The position numbers and the translations under genes are program-made. Shown piece after piece: positions 36,101 to 44,109 of a stretch of DNA of 64,000 nt (the stretch's first letter is position 1; each line of letters begins with the position of its first letter). The notes under the pieces were generated by a model. It did not search any database, was not told where the DNA came from, and saw only the letters and a list, made by a program, of their open reading frames with translations. Origin of the DNA: Streptomyces sp. PCS3-D2 (GTDB taxonomy: Bacteria > Actinomycetota > Actinomycetes > Streptomycetales > Streptomycetaceae); the NCBI RefSeq assembly GCF_000612545.2, contig NZ_CP097800.1, forward strand, positions 7,432,001 to 7,496,000, read 5' to 3'.

Positions 36101-36824
36101 CGTCCTGGCCTGCTCCGGCCAGGGCCAGGGCGGTGACCAGGCCGTCGGAGACCGACACGTTCATCCGGTGGCCCGCCGAGTGCACCAGGGCCAGCGGCAC
36201 ACCGTCCGCGTCGCGTTCGACGGTGATGGTGTGGCCGTTGCGCTCGCTGATGCCCGATAGCCAGGCTTCGCCGTCACCGCCCGGCTCGCTGCCGAACGGA
36301 CCGGCGAAGTGGAAGACGAGACCGCTGTCGGGGGCGGTAACCGTGTAGTCGCCGCTGCCGTCGCGGGCGAGCAGGGCCCGGCTGTTGCCCTTCCGCGGTC
36401 GGGTGGGCACCTCGGGGACCGGGTGCGCGTAGGGGATCAGCAGCCCCTCGGCGGTGACGTGGACCACGCCGGCCGCGTCGATCTGCAGGCGCTCGTCGAC
36501 GGTGGAGGCCCATGCGGGACCCAGAAAGCGACCGACGGCACAGCCGGACTCAGTGCGGCGGGTAAACAGCAGCGGCAGGATGCCCGGCAGCTCGACGTCC
36601 GTCTGGGGCAGGTACATCCTGCCCGTGGCGAGGTCCACCGGGTCGCCTGCGGCGCTGCGGTCGCCGTCCGGGGTGCTGTGGGTGCCGTCGGGCGCGTCAT
36701 TGGCCAGCTTGCGCAACCGCGCGGCCTCGGCCGCTTCGTCGAGGTGTTTGGCGGTGGTGCCGAGTTTTTTTGAGGGAGCCGAGGCCTTTGGAGCCGATGA
36801 GTTCGGGGATGAGCTTGCCCACAC
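33111..36824 (-). CDS. RHS-repeat polymorphic toxin, main part
   Basis: Over 1200 residues. It begins with a DUF6531-like entry (GDPVDLATGRMYLPQTDVEL), continues with many YD repeats (such as TTFAYDDRRRVIAWTDSNGS and YTYDRAGRLLEASGPEG), and closes the RHS shell with FPGQYYDPETGLHYNHFRHY and the autocleavage-type WDPLGL. The last 140 residues after DPLGLMPK are the toxin tip (AGNYHGDTGHGFSDERVLEI, then NPDAVYHSTANSGNLIFRQG), possibly a BECR-type RNase by look. The N-terminus continues in another frame at 36697-37854; the real junction is at the A7 run. The residues before that junction in this frame are artefact. Confidence 0.88.
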   Translation of the reverse strand: MWASSSPNSSAPKASAPSKKLGTTAKHLDEAAEAARLRKLANDAPDGTHSTPDGDRSAAGDPVDLATGRMYLPQTDVELPGILPLLFTRRTESGCAVGRFLGPAWASTVDERLQIDAAGVVHVTAEGLLIPYAHPVPEVPTRPRKGNSRALLARDGSGDYTVTAPDSGLVFHFAGPFGSEPGGDGEAWLSGISERNGHTITVERDADGVPLALVHSAGHRMNVSVSDGLVTALALAGAGQDGADLLLIAYGYEGGDLTTVTKPSGATTTFAYDDRRRVIAWTDSNGSRYDYVYDDLDRVVAEGGEAGHIQITLSYTDPDPRTGRHITTVTTSEGHTTRHLFGPGCKLLALTDPLGHTTRFTYDARGNLLSRTDPLGRTTAFSYDKEGRVVRAVRPDGSELDTVRGRFGLPVEVVGPDGSRLFHEFDEGGNRTAVTDQAGATTRYTYDHAARLTSLTDPDGATTHVRCNAAGLPVEVTDPAGAVTRTDRDALGRPVRITDPVGGVTLLEWDADGRLARRTGPDGGAESWTYDGEGNLLSRADAAGGVTRYEYTHCDLPVSRTEPDGARYEFEHDSALRLTRVTNPHGLTWTYSYDAAGNVVSETDFDGRTLTYRLDAAGALAARVDALGGTIAFERDLLGQAVTKDVDGRVTHYTYDRAGRLLEASGPEGELRYQYDRRGRTKTEMVNGRPISYAYDTAGRRTRRTTPTGHVTSYSYGADGRTRRLTTGGHHVDFTHDAAGRELSRAFGDAITMASAWDEAGRLCEQHVTAAGHSVNSRAYAYRADGRLTSAADGLSGTRTFDLDRAGRVTAVHARGWTERYAYDTAGNQTSASWPSSHPGGEATGPRTYTGTRITQAGGVRFEYDALGRVTLRQKTRLSRKPDTWRYTWDTENRLTSVTTPDGTRWRYRFDPLGRRVAKQRLTADGESVAEEVRFTWDGLTLCEQISHRPDQPHTVALTWDHRGDVPLAQTERILTADERQEEVDRRFFAIATDLIGAPTELLDETGHIAWRSRATLWGTTAWARDSSAHTPLRFPGQYYDPETGLHYNHFRHYDPETGRYVSPDPLGLAPAPNPVAYVSNPLDGWDPLGLMPKYTKEEKAAKAREDANKAMNDVIERAQDGKFKKAGNYHGDTGHGFSDERVLEILKNPDAVYHSTANSGNLIFRQGEDIVVTTGGPPGAGNAITAYGPSGVLGDSGARATGGLPTDPGGPITHTDIVEGRIPAKNGYMAPAVQIR

Positions 36825-37854
36825 CTTCGGAGGGATCTTTCATGAACTCGTCGAGCATCTGCTTGCCCGCGTCCCAGGGGTCGTTGGCCATGGTGACCAG
36901 CCCGGCGGCCGTCGAGTTCAGGTTCGTGAGGTACTCGGCGGGGTGGGCGAGGTTGTACGGGTCCGTCGGGTTGAGCGCGCGGGCGAAGTTGACGATCCCG
37001 GCGGTGCCCTTGACGACGCCGCCGGCCAGGTGGGTCTTGGCGAGTTCGAGGTAGTCCAGGCCGTCGCCGAGCTGTTGGGTGTACGAGGGCTTGGGCGGGG
37101 CGGCGTCCCGGGCGGTGCGGACGGCCGCGGCGGTGGTGTCGGCGACCTCGTTGCGCTGTTTGCGGGCGTTGTCGAGTTTGTCCTGCGCGGCGGTGGCCAG
37201 TGCTTTGCCCGGGTCGACGAAGTCCTTGGCGTCGACGGGCCGGGGCGGCAGGGGGTCTTCCTTCGCCTCGACCGCGTCCTTGTAGGCGGTGACCTTCTTG
37301 TTGTGGTCGGTGCGGGCGTCGGTGGAGACCTTCTGGGCGTGCTCGTACTCCTCCAGGGCTTCTTTGGCCTTGCCCTGGGCCCATTCGACGGTTTCGGCGA
37401 AACGATTCATGGCTTCGGCGGCCTTACCGAACGCTTCGGCGGCCTTGAACCAGCGCGGGGGTTCCTTGGCGACCGTCTCGCGGAAGGTGTCCGCTGTCTT
37501 GCCCCTCAGCCCTTCGGGCTGCGTCATGGCCTTCAGGCCGTTGCCGACCGACTCGAAGGCCACCTTGAAATCGTCCAGGTGCGAGACCTGGGCGCGGATC
37601 TTGGAGATGCTGCCGTAGATGAGTTTCCTGGGGTCGTCGGTCTGGCCGAGTTCGAGTTCGGAGACGTCGGCGCCGAGCTGGTTGGCGGCCGAGCGGGACG
37701 TGTCGCGGATCCAGTCCCCGGCCTCGTCGAGTCCGACCTCCTCCGCCAGGTCGGCCGTCTTGTCACCGGCCCACTCGATGGCGTCGCCGACCTGCTCGAC
37801 CCCGTGCTCGACCTTGTCCTCGATCGAGTCCGGTACGAAGTCCCGCCAGCCCAT
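36697..37854 (-). CDS. N-terminal secretion/partner part of the RHS toxin
   Basis: Starts at ATG 37854 (MGWRDFVPDSIEDKVEHGVE) and is mostly long helices with a WXG/LXG-like character (PEGLRGKTADTFRETVAKEP, then ALEEYEHAQKVSTDARTDHN), the type of leader that sends actinobacterial toxins to an ESX (type VII) secretion system. After SKGLGSLKK the frame leaves the RHS text; the last 30 residues are artefact. With one A removed from the A7 run the two parts make one 1580-residue protein. Its start overlaps the previous stop (TGATG). Confidence 0.82.
   Translation of the reverse strand: MGWRDFVPDSIEDKVEHGVEQVGDAIEWAGDKTADLAEEVGLDEAGDWIRDTSRSAANQLGADVSELELGQTDDPRKLIYGSISKIRAQVSHLDDFKVAFESVGNGLKAMTQPEGLRGKTADTFRETVAKEPPRWFKAAEAFGKAAEAMNRFAETVEWAQGKAKEALEEYEHAQKVSTDARTDHNKKVTAYKDAVEAKEDPLPPRPVDAKDFVDPGKALATAAQDKLDNARKQRNEVADTTAAAVRTARDAAPPKPSYTQQLGDGLDYLELAKTHLAGGVVKGTAGIVNFARALNPTDPYNLAHPAEYLTNLNSTAAGLVTMANDPWDAGKQMLDEFMKDPSEGVGKLIPELIGSKGLGSLKKTRHHRQTPRRSGRGRAVAQAGQ
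36765..36771 (-). other. A7 run where the RHS reading frame breaks
   Basis: Seven T on the plus strand (seven A in the coding strand) between Leu and the Gly-Thr-Thr of the RHS part. With six A the text reads SLKKLGTTAKHLDEAAEA without a break. This is either a one-base insertion in the genome, a base-calling error, or a slippage site that makes some full-length protein. Confidence 0.8.
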
Positions 37855-38417
37855 CAGCTACCGCCCCCGTTGCCCTTCGTCTGCTCCAGCAGGTCCTTCA
37901 GCGACCCGATCCTGCCGGTGGAGGTCACCGTGTCCTTCGTGTCCGACCAGGTCTCCTTGATGCCCTGTGCGCCCTTCTCGAATGATTCGGCGCTGTAGTC
38001 CGGCTTGTAGACGTCCGCGCTGAAGATGTCGCCCCAGGACTTCTGCTCGATCTCGTCCTCACTGGCGTGCGGATTCCCGTACGCGGCGTTGGCGACGACC
38101 TTGAACGCGCCCTGGACGTACTGGTCCTCTTCCCAGACCGTGCCGGCGGCGATGCCGAGGTTCCCCGCCAGGGCGGAGGCGTTCTGGATCAGGGAGCGCA
38201 CCCCCCACTCCCAGCACTCGCAGAAGTCCTCGAAGTCCTTCGACAAGGCGCCGTGACCGATCTCCATCGCGGTCATCGACAGATTCTCGAAGCCGGCCCC
38301 CTGCGAGGCTCCGGCGGCATCGCCGGTCTCGCGCAGTTCCGCTATCGCCGCCCGCAGCCCCCTCTGCACCATGACGACGGCCTGCGGAGAGACCTCAAGG
38401 TGACCCTCACCGGCCAT
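37854..38417 (-). CDS. ESX/WXG100-like partner protein
   Basis: A 187-residue protein from ATG 38417 (MAGEGHLEVSPQAVVMVQRG). Helical with a WEWG motif in the middle (EDFCECWEWGVRSLIQNASA) and long amphipathic helices, as in the EsxA/WXG100 relatives placed before actinobacterial polymorphic toxins. It overlaps both neighbours by TGATG, so the operon is translationally coupled. It probably chaperones or co-exports the RHS protein. Confidence 0.75.
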   Translation of the reverse strand: MAGEGHLEVSPQAVVMVQRGLRAAIAELRETGDAAGASQGAGFENLSMTAMEIGHGALSKDFEDFCECWEWGVRSLIQNASALAGNLGIAAGTVWEEDQYVQGAFKVVANAAYGNPHASEDEIEQKSWGDIFSADVYKPDYSAESFEKGAQGIKETWSDTKDTVTSTGRIGSLKDLLEQTKGNGGGS

Positions 38418-38842
38418 CAGGCCACCCCCGCCACAGACCCGGACTCGGTTTCGACGTCCACGGCGTACGCGTCGGGGACGATCCCGGCGACGGGCGGAAA
38501 CAGCATCGACCCATCCGGATCCGCAATGTTCACCGCGACCCCGGCAGGGCCGTCCACCTCCGGAACGACCGCATCCACCAGACGCGCACCCAGAATTGCC
38601 AGAAACGGCCACTCCCGGCCCGCTTCCCCCCGGGCCACGGCGAACCGGGCCAGCGCTTTCTCATCCGTGAACGCATAGAACCAGCGAATCCCACCCGAGA
38701 GAGCCGAGATCAACCCGCCCGTGCTATCCACGGAACCATCGGCACGCGGCACCAGCAAGACAGCCCGCCGGAACTCGCCTACCAGACGCCCCGGATCCCC
38801 GGTACCCGCCCGCAAGGCGGCTATCTCTGCGCTCAGTTCCAT
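38417..38842 (-). CDS. SseB-like (type III secretion SseB N-terminal domain) protein
   Basis: A 141-residue protein (MELSAEIAALRAGTGDPGRL, then VGEFRRAVLLVPRADGSVDS and GIRWFYAFTDEKALARFAVA). These strands match the SseB_N-type domain that often heads ESX-linked toxin operons in Streptomyces. It is the first gene of the operon. An IS256 lies only 30 bp upstream of its start, so the native promoter has probably been displaced. Confidence 0.75.
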   Translation of the reverse strand: MELSAEIAALRAGTGDPGRLVGEFRRAVLLVPRADGSVDSTGGLISALSGGIRWFYAFTDEKALARFAVARGEAGREWPFLAILGARLVDAVVPEVDGPAGVAVNIADPDGSMLFPPVAGIVPDAYAVDVETESGSVAGVA

Positions 38843-38871
38843 GCTCTGCGTCTCCTTTCACGGTATTTGCC

Positions 38872-40251
38872 GGGTCTGTCAATCGAACGGTGTAACGACG
38901 GTGGTTGGGGTTACTGACGGGCTGCGGAGAGTCGGCCGTCGAAGGTGATGTCGAAGGCGTTCAGTGCGGTCTTCCAGCGCATGGTCCAGCGGGCCTGGCC
39001 CCTGCCCGTGGGGTCCAGGGACATGATCGCCATGTAGACGCACTTCAGGGCGGCGGTCTCGTTCGGGAAGTGCCCTCGGGCCTTGACCGCCCGCCGGATC
39101 CGCGCGTTCACGGACTCGATCGCGTTCGTGGTGCAGACGATGCGGCGGATCTCGGTGTCGAAGCGGAGGAACGGGGTGAACTCCTCCCACGCGTTCTCCC
39201 AGAGCCGCACGATCGCCGGGTACTTCTTGCCCCAGGTGTCGACGAACTCGGCGAACCGCTCCAGTGCGGCTTCCTCGGTCGGGGCGGTGTAGACGGGCTT
39301 GAGGAGCTTGGCGATCTTGTCCCAGTCCTGGCGGGCGGCATAGCGGAAGGAGTTCCGCAGCAGGTGGACCACGCAGGTCTGCACCGTGGTGCGGGGCCAG
39401 ACGGTCTCGACCGCGTCGGACAGGCCCTTGAGTCCGTCGCAGACGAGCATGAGGACGTCGTTCACGCCGCGGTTCTTGATCTCGGTGAGGATGTGCATCC
39501 AGTGCTTGGCGCCCTCGCCGCCGTCGCCCGCCCACAGCCCGAGAATGTCCCGCCGGCCCTCGGTGGTGACGGCCAGGGCCACATATATGGGCCGGTTGGC
39601 GACGGCGCCATCACGGATCTTCACGTGGATCGCGTCTATGAAGACCACCGGATAGACCGCGTCGAGCGGCCGGTTCTGCCATTCGGCCATGCCGTCCATG
39701 ACCTTGTCGGTGATCGTGGAGATCGTCTGGCGGGAGACCTCGGCGCCATAGACCTCGGCCAGGTGGGCCTGGACCTCGCCCGTGGTCAGGCCCTTCGCGG
39801 ACAAGGAGATGACCATCTCGTCCACACCGGTCAGGCGCTTCTGACGCTTCTTGACGATCTTCGGCTCGAAGGAGCCGTCACGGTCGCGGGGCACGGATAT
39901 CTCCACCGGCCCGACGTCGGTCAGGACGGTCTTGGCGCGGGTGCCGTTGCGGCTGTTGCCGCCGTTCTTTCCGGCCGGGTCGTGCTTGTCATAGCCGAGG
40001 TGGTCGGTGATCTCGCCCTCCAGGGCGGACTCCAGCAGCCGCTTCGTCAGCTGCTGGAGCAGCCCGCCCTCGCCGGTCAGCTGCAGACCCTCGGCCTGAG
40101 CCCGGGAGACCAACTCATCGATCAGACGGTCATCCACCGCCTTCGACGGCTGCGGCTCCAACGGCTCGACGGTCTCGGCCTCGGTCACGTTCTCACTGGT
40201 CATCGATGCATCTTCCTTGATCGGGAGTTACACCGAACGATTTACAGTCCC
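38872..40251 (-). mobile_element. IS256-family insertion sequence
   Basis: A 1380-bp element with 25-base imperfect inverted ends (left GGGTCTGTCAATCGAACGGT, right complement GGGACTGTAAATCGTTCGGT). It is flanked by a perfect 8-bp duplication TATTTGCC at 38864-38871 and 40252-40259, the length known for this family. The clean duplication and intact transposase point to a recent insertion. Confidence 0.92.
38911..40203 (-). CDS. IS256-family (mutator-type) transposase
   Basis: A 430-residue intact transposase. Helix-turn-helix text HLAEVYGAEVSRQTISTITD is followed by the DDE core with AVYPVVFIDAIHVKI, VLMLVCDGLKGL and RRIVCTTNAIESVNARIRRA. It matches the family's usual length. Relics of related genes lie at 26940 and 44843. 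Confidence 0.95.
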   Translation of the reverse strand: MTSENVTEAETVEPLEPQPSKAVDDRLIDELVSRAQAEGLQLTGEGGLLQQLTKRLLESALEGEITDHLGYDKHDPAGKNGGNSRNGTRAKTVLTDVGPVEISVPRDRDGSFEPKIVKKRQKRLTGVDEMVISLSAKGLTTGEVQAHLAEVYGAEVSRQTISTITDKVMDGMAEWQNRPLDAVYPVVFIDAIHVKIRDGAVANRPIYVALAVTTEGRRDILGLWAGDGGEGAKHWMHILTEIKNRGVNDVLMLVCDGLKGLSDAVETVWPRTTVQTCVVHLLRNSFRYAARQDWDKIAKLLKPVYTAPTEEAALERFAEFVDTWGKKYPAIVRLWENAWEEFTPFLRFDTEIRRIVCTTNAIESVNARIRRAVKARGHFPNETAALKCVYMAIMSLDPTGRGQARWTMRWKTALNAFDITFDGRLSAARQ

Positions 40252-40259
40252 TATTTGCC

Positions 40260-40425
40260 ACCCCACGGGGAACATTACCTTGGCAGCCACATCACCTGAT
40301 GAGGGGTCATGGCTGCCTGCTGGGCATTGGCTGGCGCAGTGCCTGGACCGGTGCTCCGGCGGCAGGGCCTGTAAAAGGAACGGCTCTGTCTCGTCATCGG
40401 TGGTAGCGAGGGGTGACGGCCAGTG
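40260..40425. other. Short stretch right of the IS256
   Basis: No gene is seen. It would have been upstream of the RHS operon before the IS256 inserted and so may hold the original promoter region. Confidence 0.35.
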
Positions 40426-40702
40426 CAGGAGAATGCGGCGCTGAAGGAGGTCGAAGCCCGCGTGGCCGTGCATCTGCCTCATGATCCGTTTGGTGCGGGT
40501 GTTCACGCCTTCGGTCCGGCCGTTGTGGTGCGGGAGGGTGAGGCCGGCGTCGACGGCTGCGCGGTCGAGTTCGAGGCCGTTGGTGAAGGCGCGGAGGTAG
40601 GGCAGCTAGGCCGTGCGGACACTCGCGATCCACGCGGTGAGTCTCTTGTCGTTGTCTGCGGCGGGCGTGAGGAAATTTGCGTACTCGCGGACAAATGAGG
40701 CT
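40426..40702 (-). pseudogene. ISL3-family transposase C-terminal fragment
   Basis: ANFLTPAADNDKRLTAWIAS, an in-frame TAG, then AFTNGLELDRAAVDAGLTLP and EGVNTRTKRIMRQMHGHAGF match the end of ISL3 transposases, with the last catalytic Glu. The upstream part is cut by the IS630 insertion at TA 40702-40703. Confidence 0.75.
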
Positions 40703-40703
40703 A

Positions 40704-41663
40704 GTGCTGTGACCGCATAGGTTCGCCGGGTTGCGGTTGGCGCTCGTGTTGGCTGGGCCGGTTGGATGTCGGGAGACGTTGGCCGCAGTGTCGGGAGGCG
40801 TGGTGGCAGAGCCGGTCAAGGTCTGCAGACTGACCGATCAGGAGGGCCAGCAGTTACAGCGGATCGTGCGACGGGGCGGTACGGGCTCGGTGCGCTACCG
40901 ACGGGCGATGATGTTGCTGGCCTCGGCTGGCGGCAACCGGGTGCCGGTCATCGCCCAGCTCGTGGCCGTTGAGGAGGACGCCGTGCGGGACGTCATCCAC
41001 CGCTTCAACGAGATCGGCTTGGCCTGCCTGGGCCCTCGATGGGCGGGAGGCCTCCCCGCCAACTCAGTCCTGACGACGAGGACTTCGTCGTCCAGAGGGC
41101 GACCACCCGCCGGCGAAGCTCGGGCAGCCCTTCACCCGCTGGTCGATCCGCAAACTTGCCGCCTACCTGCGCAAGGTCCACGGCCGGTGATCCGCATCGG
41201 CCGCCAGGCCCTGCGCTGCCTCCTTGCCCGACGCGGCGTCACCTTCCAGCGCACCAAGACGTGGAAGGAATCCACCGACCCCGAGTGTGAGGCCAAGTTC
41301 GAGCGGATCGAGCAGGTACTCGAACGCTTCCCCGACCGGACGTTCGCGTTCGACGAGTTCGGCCCGCTCGGCATACGCCCCACCGGCGGCAGCTGCCGGG
41401 CCCAACAGAGCCGCCCCGACCGCCTGGCGGCCATCTACAAGCGCACGCACGGCGTCACTTACTTCCACGGCTGCTACTCGGTCGGCGACGACACCCTGTG
41501 GGCTGTCAACCGCCGACGCACGGGCACCACGAACGGCCTGGTCGCGCTCCGGTCGATCCGCGCGGCCCGTCCCGACGGCGCTCCGATCTACGTGATCATG
41601 GACAACCTCTCCGCCCACAAGGTCGCCGTGATCCGCCAGTGGGCCAGGCGCAACAACGTCGAG
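40704..41663 (+). pseudogene. Truncated and frameshifted IS630 copy
   Basis: The left end is identical to that at 8931 over the terminal repeat and follows TA at 40702-40703. The transposase (GTG about 40803) closely resembles that at 9030, but a pair of compensating shifts at about 41050-41190 garbles the middle and the gene stops at RRNNVE (41663), before the final Glu. The right end is missing, replaced by another transposase fragment. Confidence 0.8.
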
Positions 41664-42190
41664 CCGGGTGTAGGCGGCGAGGATCAGCCAGGTCCAGCGG
41701 TCGGCCGCCTCGGGGGTGCGTATCTTCGGAGAGGTCCGGCCGAGGGTCTGCTTGAACAGGCGGAAGGTGTGCTCGATGTCGAAACGCCGCAGGTATGCCT
41801 GCCAGAGCCGGTCGACGTCAGCTGCGTCTGCGTCGGTACCGGACCACCACAGCCAGACCGGCTTCGGTGTGGCTCCGCTGGGCAGGTGGTCGATGTCCAG
41901 ACGGATCAGCGTCCCCTCGACGATCGGGAGGGTGCCGTCTGCTCCGGCCCAGGAAGATCGGTGGGTCAGCTTGGGGTGGAGTCGGTCCCAGCATCGGGCG
42001 TTGGCGGTGCCGTATAGGCGCGTGTCGGTGACGGACTCGGCGTCCGGGGTGCCCCAGGTGTCGGGCTGCCCGAAGACGAACTCGCTGCCGTGCCGGGGAG
42101 GGCGCCCCATGATGTGGGGCTGTCGTGGTGGGGCGGCTCTGCGCAGAACACGGTCCGAGCGCATCCGTGCCAGGACCTGGGGGGGGTGCC
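41664..42190 (-). pseudogene. DDE-type transposase, 3' fragment
   Basis: Reads RSDRVLRRAAPPRQPHIMGR, later GTANARCWDRLHPKLTHRSS and RRFDIEHTFRLFKQTLGRTS, the C-terminal half of the same transposase type as at 16722-17730. The N-terminal half is missing. It abuts the IS630 fragment on one side and the IS110 on the other. Confidence 0.7.
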
Positions 42191-42248
42191 TCTATGTCTT
42201 TCGTCAAGGCACCTGTGTCGGGTTTCGGGTGGTTCGGGCTCGCTGAGG

Positions 42249-43466
42249 CTAAGCGGCGAGCTCGACGTCCGTCGGTGTCCGGGATTCGTAGAAGGTGCCG
42301 TCGCGGAGCATGGCGAACAGGACGCTGATGCGTTGGCGGGCGAGGCGGAGGAGGGCCTGGGTGTGGGTTTTGCCGCGTGCTCGTTGCTTGTCGTAGTAGG
42401 CGCGGGAGGCCGGGTCGGCGTTCATGCAGGCGAAGGCGGAGAGAAACATCGCCCGTTTGAGCTGCCGGTTTCCGCCTCGGGGTGCGTGTTCGCCATGGAT
42501 CGAGGTCCCGGACTGCTTCGTGGTGGGGGCGAGGCCGGCGTAGGAGGCGAGGTGGGCGGCGGTGGGGAAGCTGGTGCCGTCGCCGACGGTGACCAGCAGG
42601 ACGGCGGCGGTCCTGACGCCGACGCCGGGCATCGACGTCAGGACCGGGGAAAGAGGGTGAGCCTCCAGCAGGGCGTTGATCTGGGCTTCCATCGCCCGGC
42701 GCTGGGTGTGGACAGCGGCCAGCGAGGCGGCCAGGGAGGGGATGACGATGTCGAGGGTGCCGGTCCCGGGAACGACGACGGTCTGCTCGTCGAGCGCGTT
42801 GAAGACGTCGTCGATCAGCCTGGTGGCCATGCGCGGGGCCTTCGGGCGGATCAGCTCGACGAGTCTGCGGCGTCCGGCCTTGCGCAGGGCGGCTGGGGAT
42901 CCGTAGCGCTCCAGCAGCCAGGTCACGGCCTGGTGGTCCAGGCGCGGGCCCAGGACGCGTTCCAGGCTGGGGTGGAACTGGGTGAGCAGGCCCCGTATCC
43001 GGTTGGAGGTGCGGGTGGCCTCGGCGGCCAGGTCCTGGTCGAAGCCGACGAGCACGGTCAGCTCGGCGGTGATCTGGTCGGTCAGCTCCAGCGAGCGCAG
43101 GGTGTGCGGCATCGTCCGGGCGGCGTCCGCGATGACGGCGGCGTCCTTGGCGTCGGTCTTGGCCTCGCCCGGGTAGAGGTCGGCGATCCGGCGCATCGCC
43201 AGTCCGGGCAGGTAGGCGACCTGGCAGCCCGCGTCGCGGGCGACGGTCAGTGGCAGGGCGCCGATGGAGGCGGGCTGGTCCACGATCACCAGCACGGTGC
43301 CGAACTTCGCGGTCAGCTTGTCGAAGACGGCCCGCAGCTTGGGCTCGCTGTTGGGCAGCTGCTTGTCGAAGACCTTCTTCCCGCCCGGGGTGAGCCCATG
43401 ACCGTGATGGCTGCTCTTGCCGACGTCCAGGCCCAGGAACACGCCCACGTCTTCGATCTCGAACAT
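42249..43466 (-). CDS. IS110-family transposase
   Basis: A 405-residue intact protein from ATG 43466, preceded by GGAAGGGGC. The N-terminal RuvC-like DEDD domain shows VFLGLDVGKSSHHGHG and AKTDAKDAAVIADAARTM; the C-terminal Tnp_20 domain shows TSMPGVGVRTAAVLLVTVGD and ASYAGLAPTTKQSGTSIHG with the candidate catalytic Ser. IS110 transposases work with a structured guide (bridge) RNA from the IS end, so the non-coding flank at about 43467-43620 may encode it. Borders were not resolved. Confidence 0.93.
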   Translation of the reverse strand: MFEIEDVGVFLGLDVGKSSHHGHGLTPGGKKVFDKQLPNSEPKLRAVFDKLTAKFGTVLVIVDQPASIGALPLTVARDAGCQVAYLPGLAMRRIADLYPGEAKTDAKDAAVIADAARTMPHTLRSLELTDQITAELTVLVGFDQDLAAEATRTSNRIRGLLTQFHPSLERVLGPRLDHQAVTWLLERYGSPAALRKAGRRRLVELIRPKAPRMATRLIDDVFNALDEQTVVVPGTGTLDIVIPSLAASLAAVHTQRRAMEAQINALLEAHPLSPVLTSMPGVGVRTAAVLLVTVGDGTSFPTAAHLASYAGLAPTTKQSGTSIHGEHAPRGGNRQLKRAMFLSAFACMNADPASRAYYDKQRARGKTHTQALLRLARQRISVLFAMLRDGTFYESRTPTDVELAA

Positions 43467-43747
43467 CGTGCCCCTTCCCAGGGGGTGTTGACGGTGCCGG
43501 CCTCGGCTCGGGTGTCGTGCTCGCGCATCCACGTTATGCAGACCTGCCGCCCGCGAACTGTCCAGCATTGCGCCGGACCGGACGGTGGCCGGACCTCTGA
43601 TCAGCGTCTCCGACGAACACCCCCGGACCCGGTGACACCACCCCCCAGGTCATGCCTTCGACAGGGGGCAACAGTCATGCCGGGCCCGGAGGCCAGCGGC
43701 CCCATTGCGGAACCGCAGAAAACATAACGGGGCTCGTGGAGCGGGGG

Positions 43748-44056
43748 ATGGGGAAGCAGGACGCTCCCGAGCGAGAGCTGAACGCTTACGAGAAGGTTCT
43801 CGCAGAGGACCGCCGCGTCATGCGCGAGATGTTCCGTGTGAGCATCGGCGGTGCCCATGCCGGGCTCGTCGTAGTGGTCTTCATCGTGGTCTTGTTCGCT
43901 GCCTTTGGCGGCACCGCATGGGTTCTGATCGTTGGCGGAGCTGTTGCGTTCTGGTTCACCGTCGCTCTTGCTGCAACTGTGGGTGGCGGTCGCCGCGGGT
44001 GGACCGCGGTCAAGCGCGCTTACCTCCTGGCTTTCGGCTGGGCCAGCTGGCTGTGA
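43748..44056 (+). CDS. Small membrane protein
   Basis: A 102-residue protein from ATG 43748 (MGKQDAPERELNAYEKVLAE). Two membrane helices follow (AGLVVVVFIVVLFAAF and WVLIVGGAVAFWFTVAL) with a basic end (GGGRRGWTAVKRAYLLAFGW). GGAGCGGGGG precedes the start. No family is recognised. It stands alone between IS sequences. Confidence 0.65.
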   Translation: MGKQDAPERELNAYEKVLAEDRRVMREMFRVSIGGAHAGLVVVVFIVVLFAAFGGTAWVLIVGGAVAFWFTVALAATVGGGRRGWTAVKRAYLLAFGWASWL

Positions 44057-44109
44057 TCGTCGGCGAGGGTACGCTCGACGCGAGCAGGCAGCATCGACGG
44101 CTCCGTCCG

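Noticed and set aside
40731-42017. A single 428-residue IS630 transposase
   Set aside because: It is a chimera: frame shifts garble its middle and the last part is the antisense of another transposase fragment.
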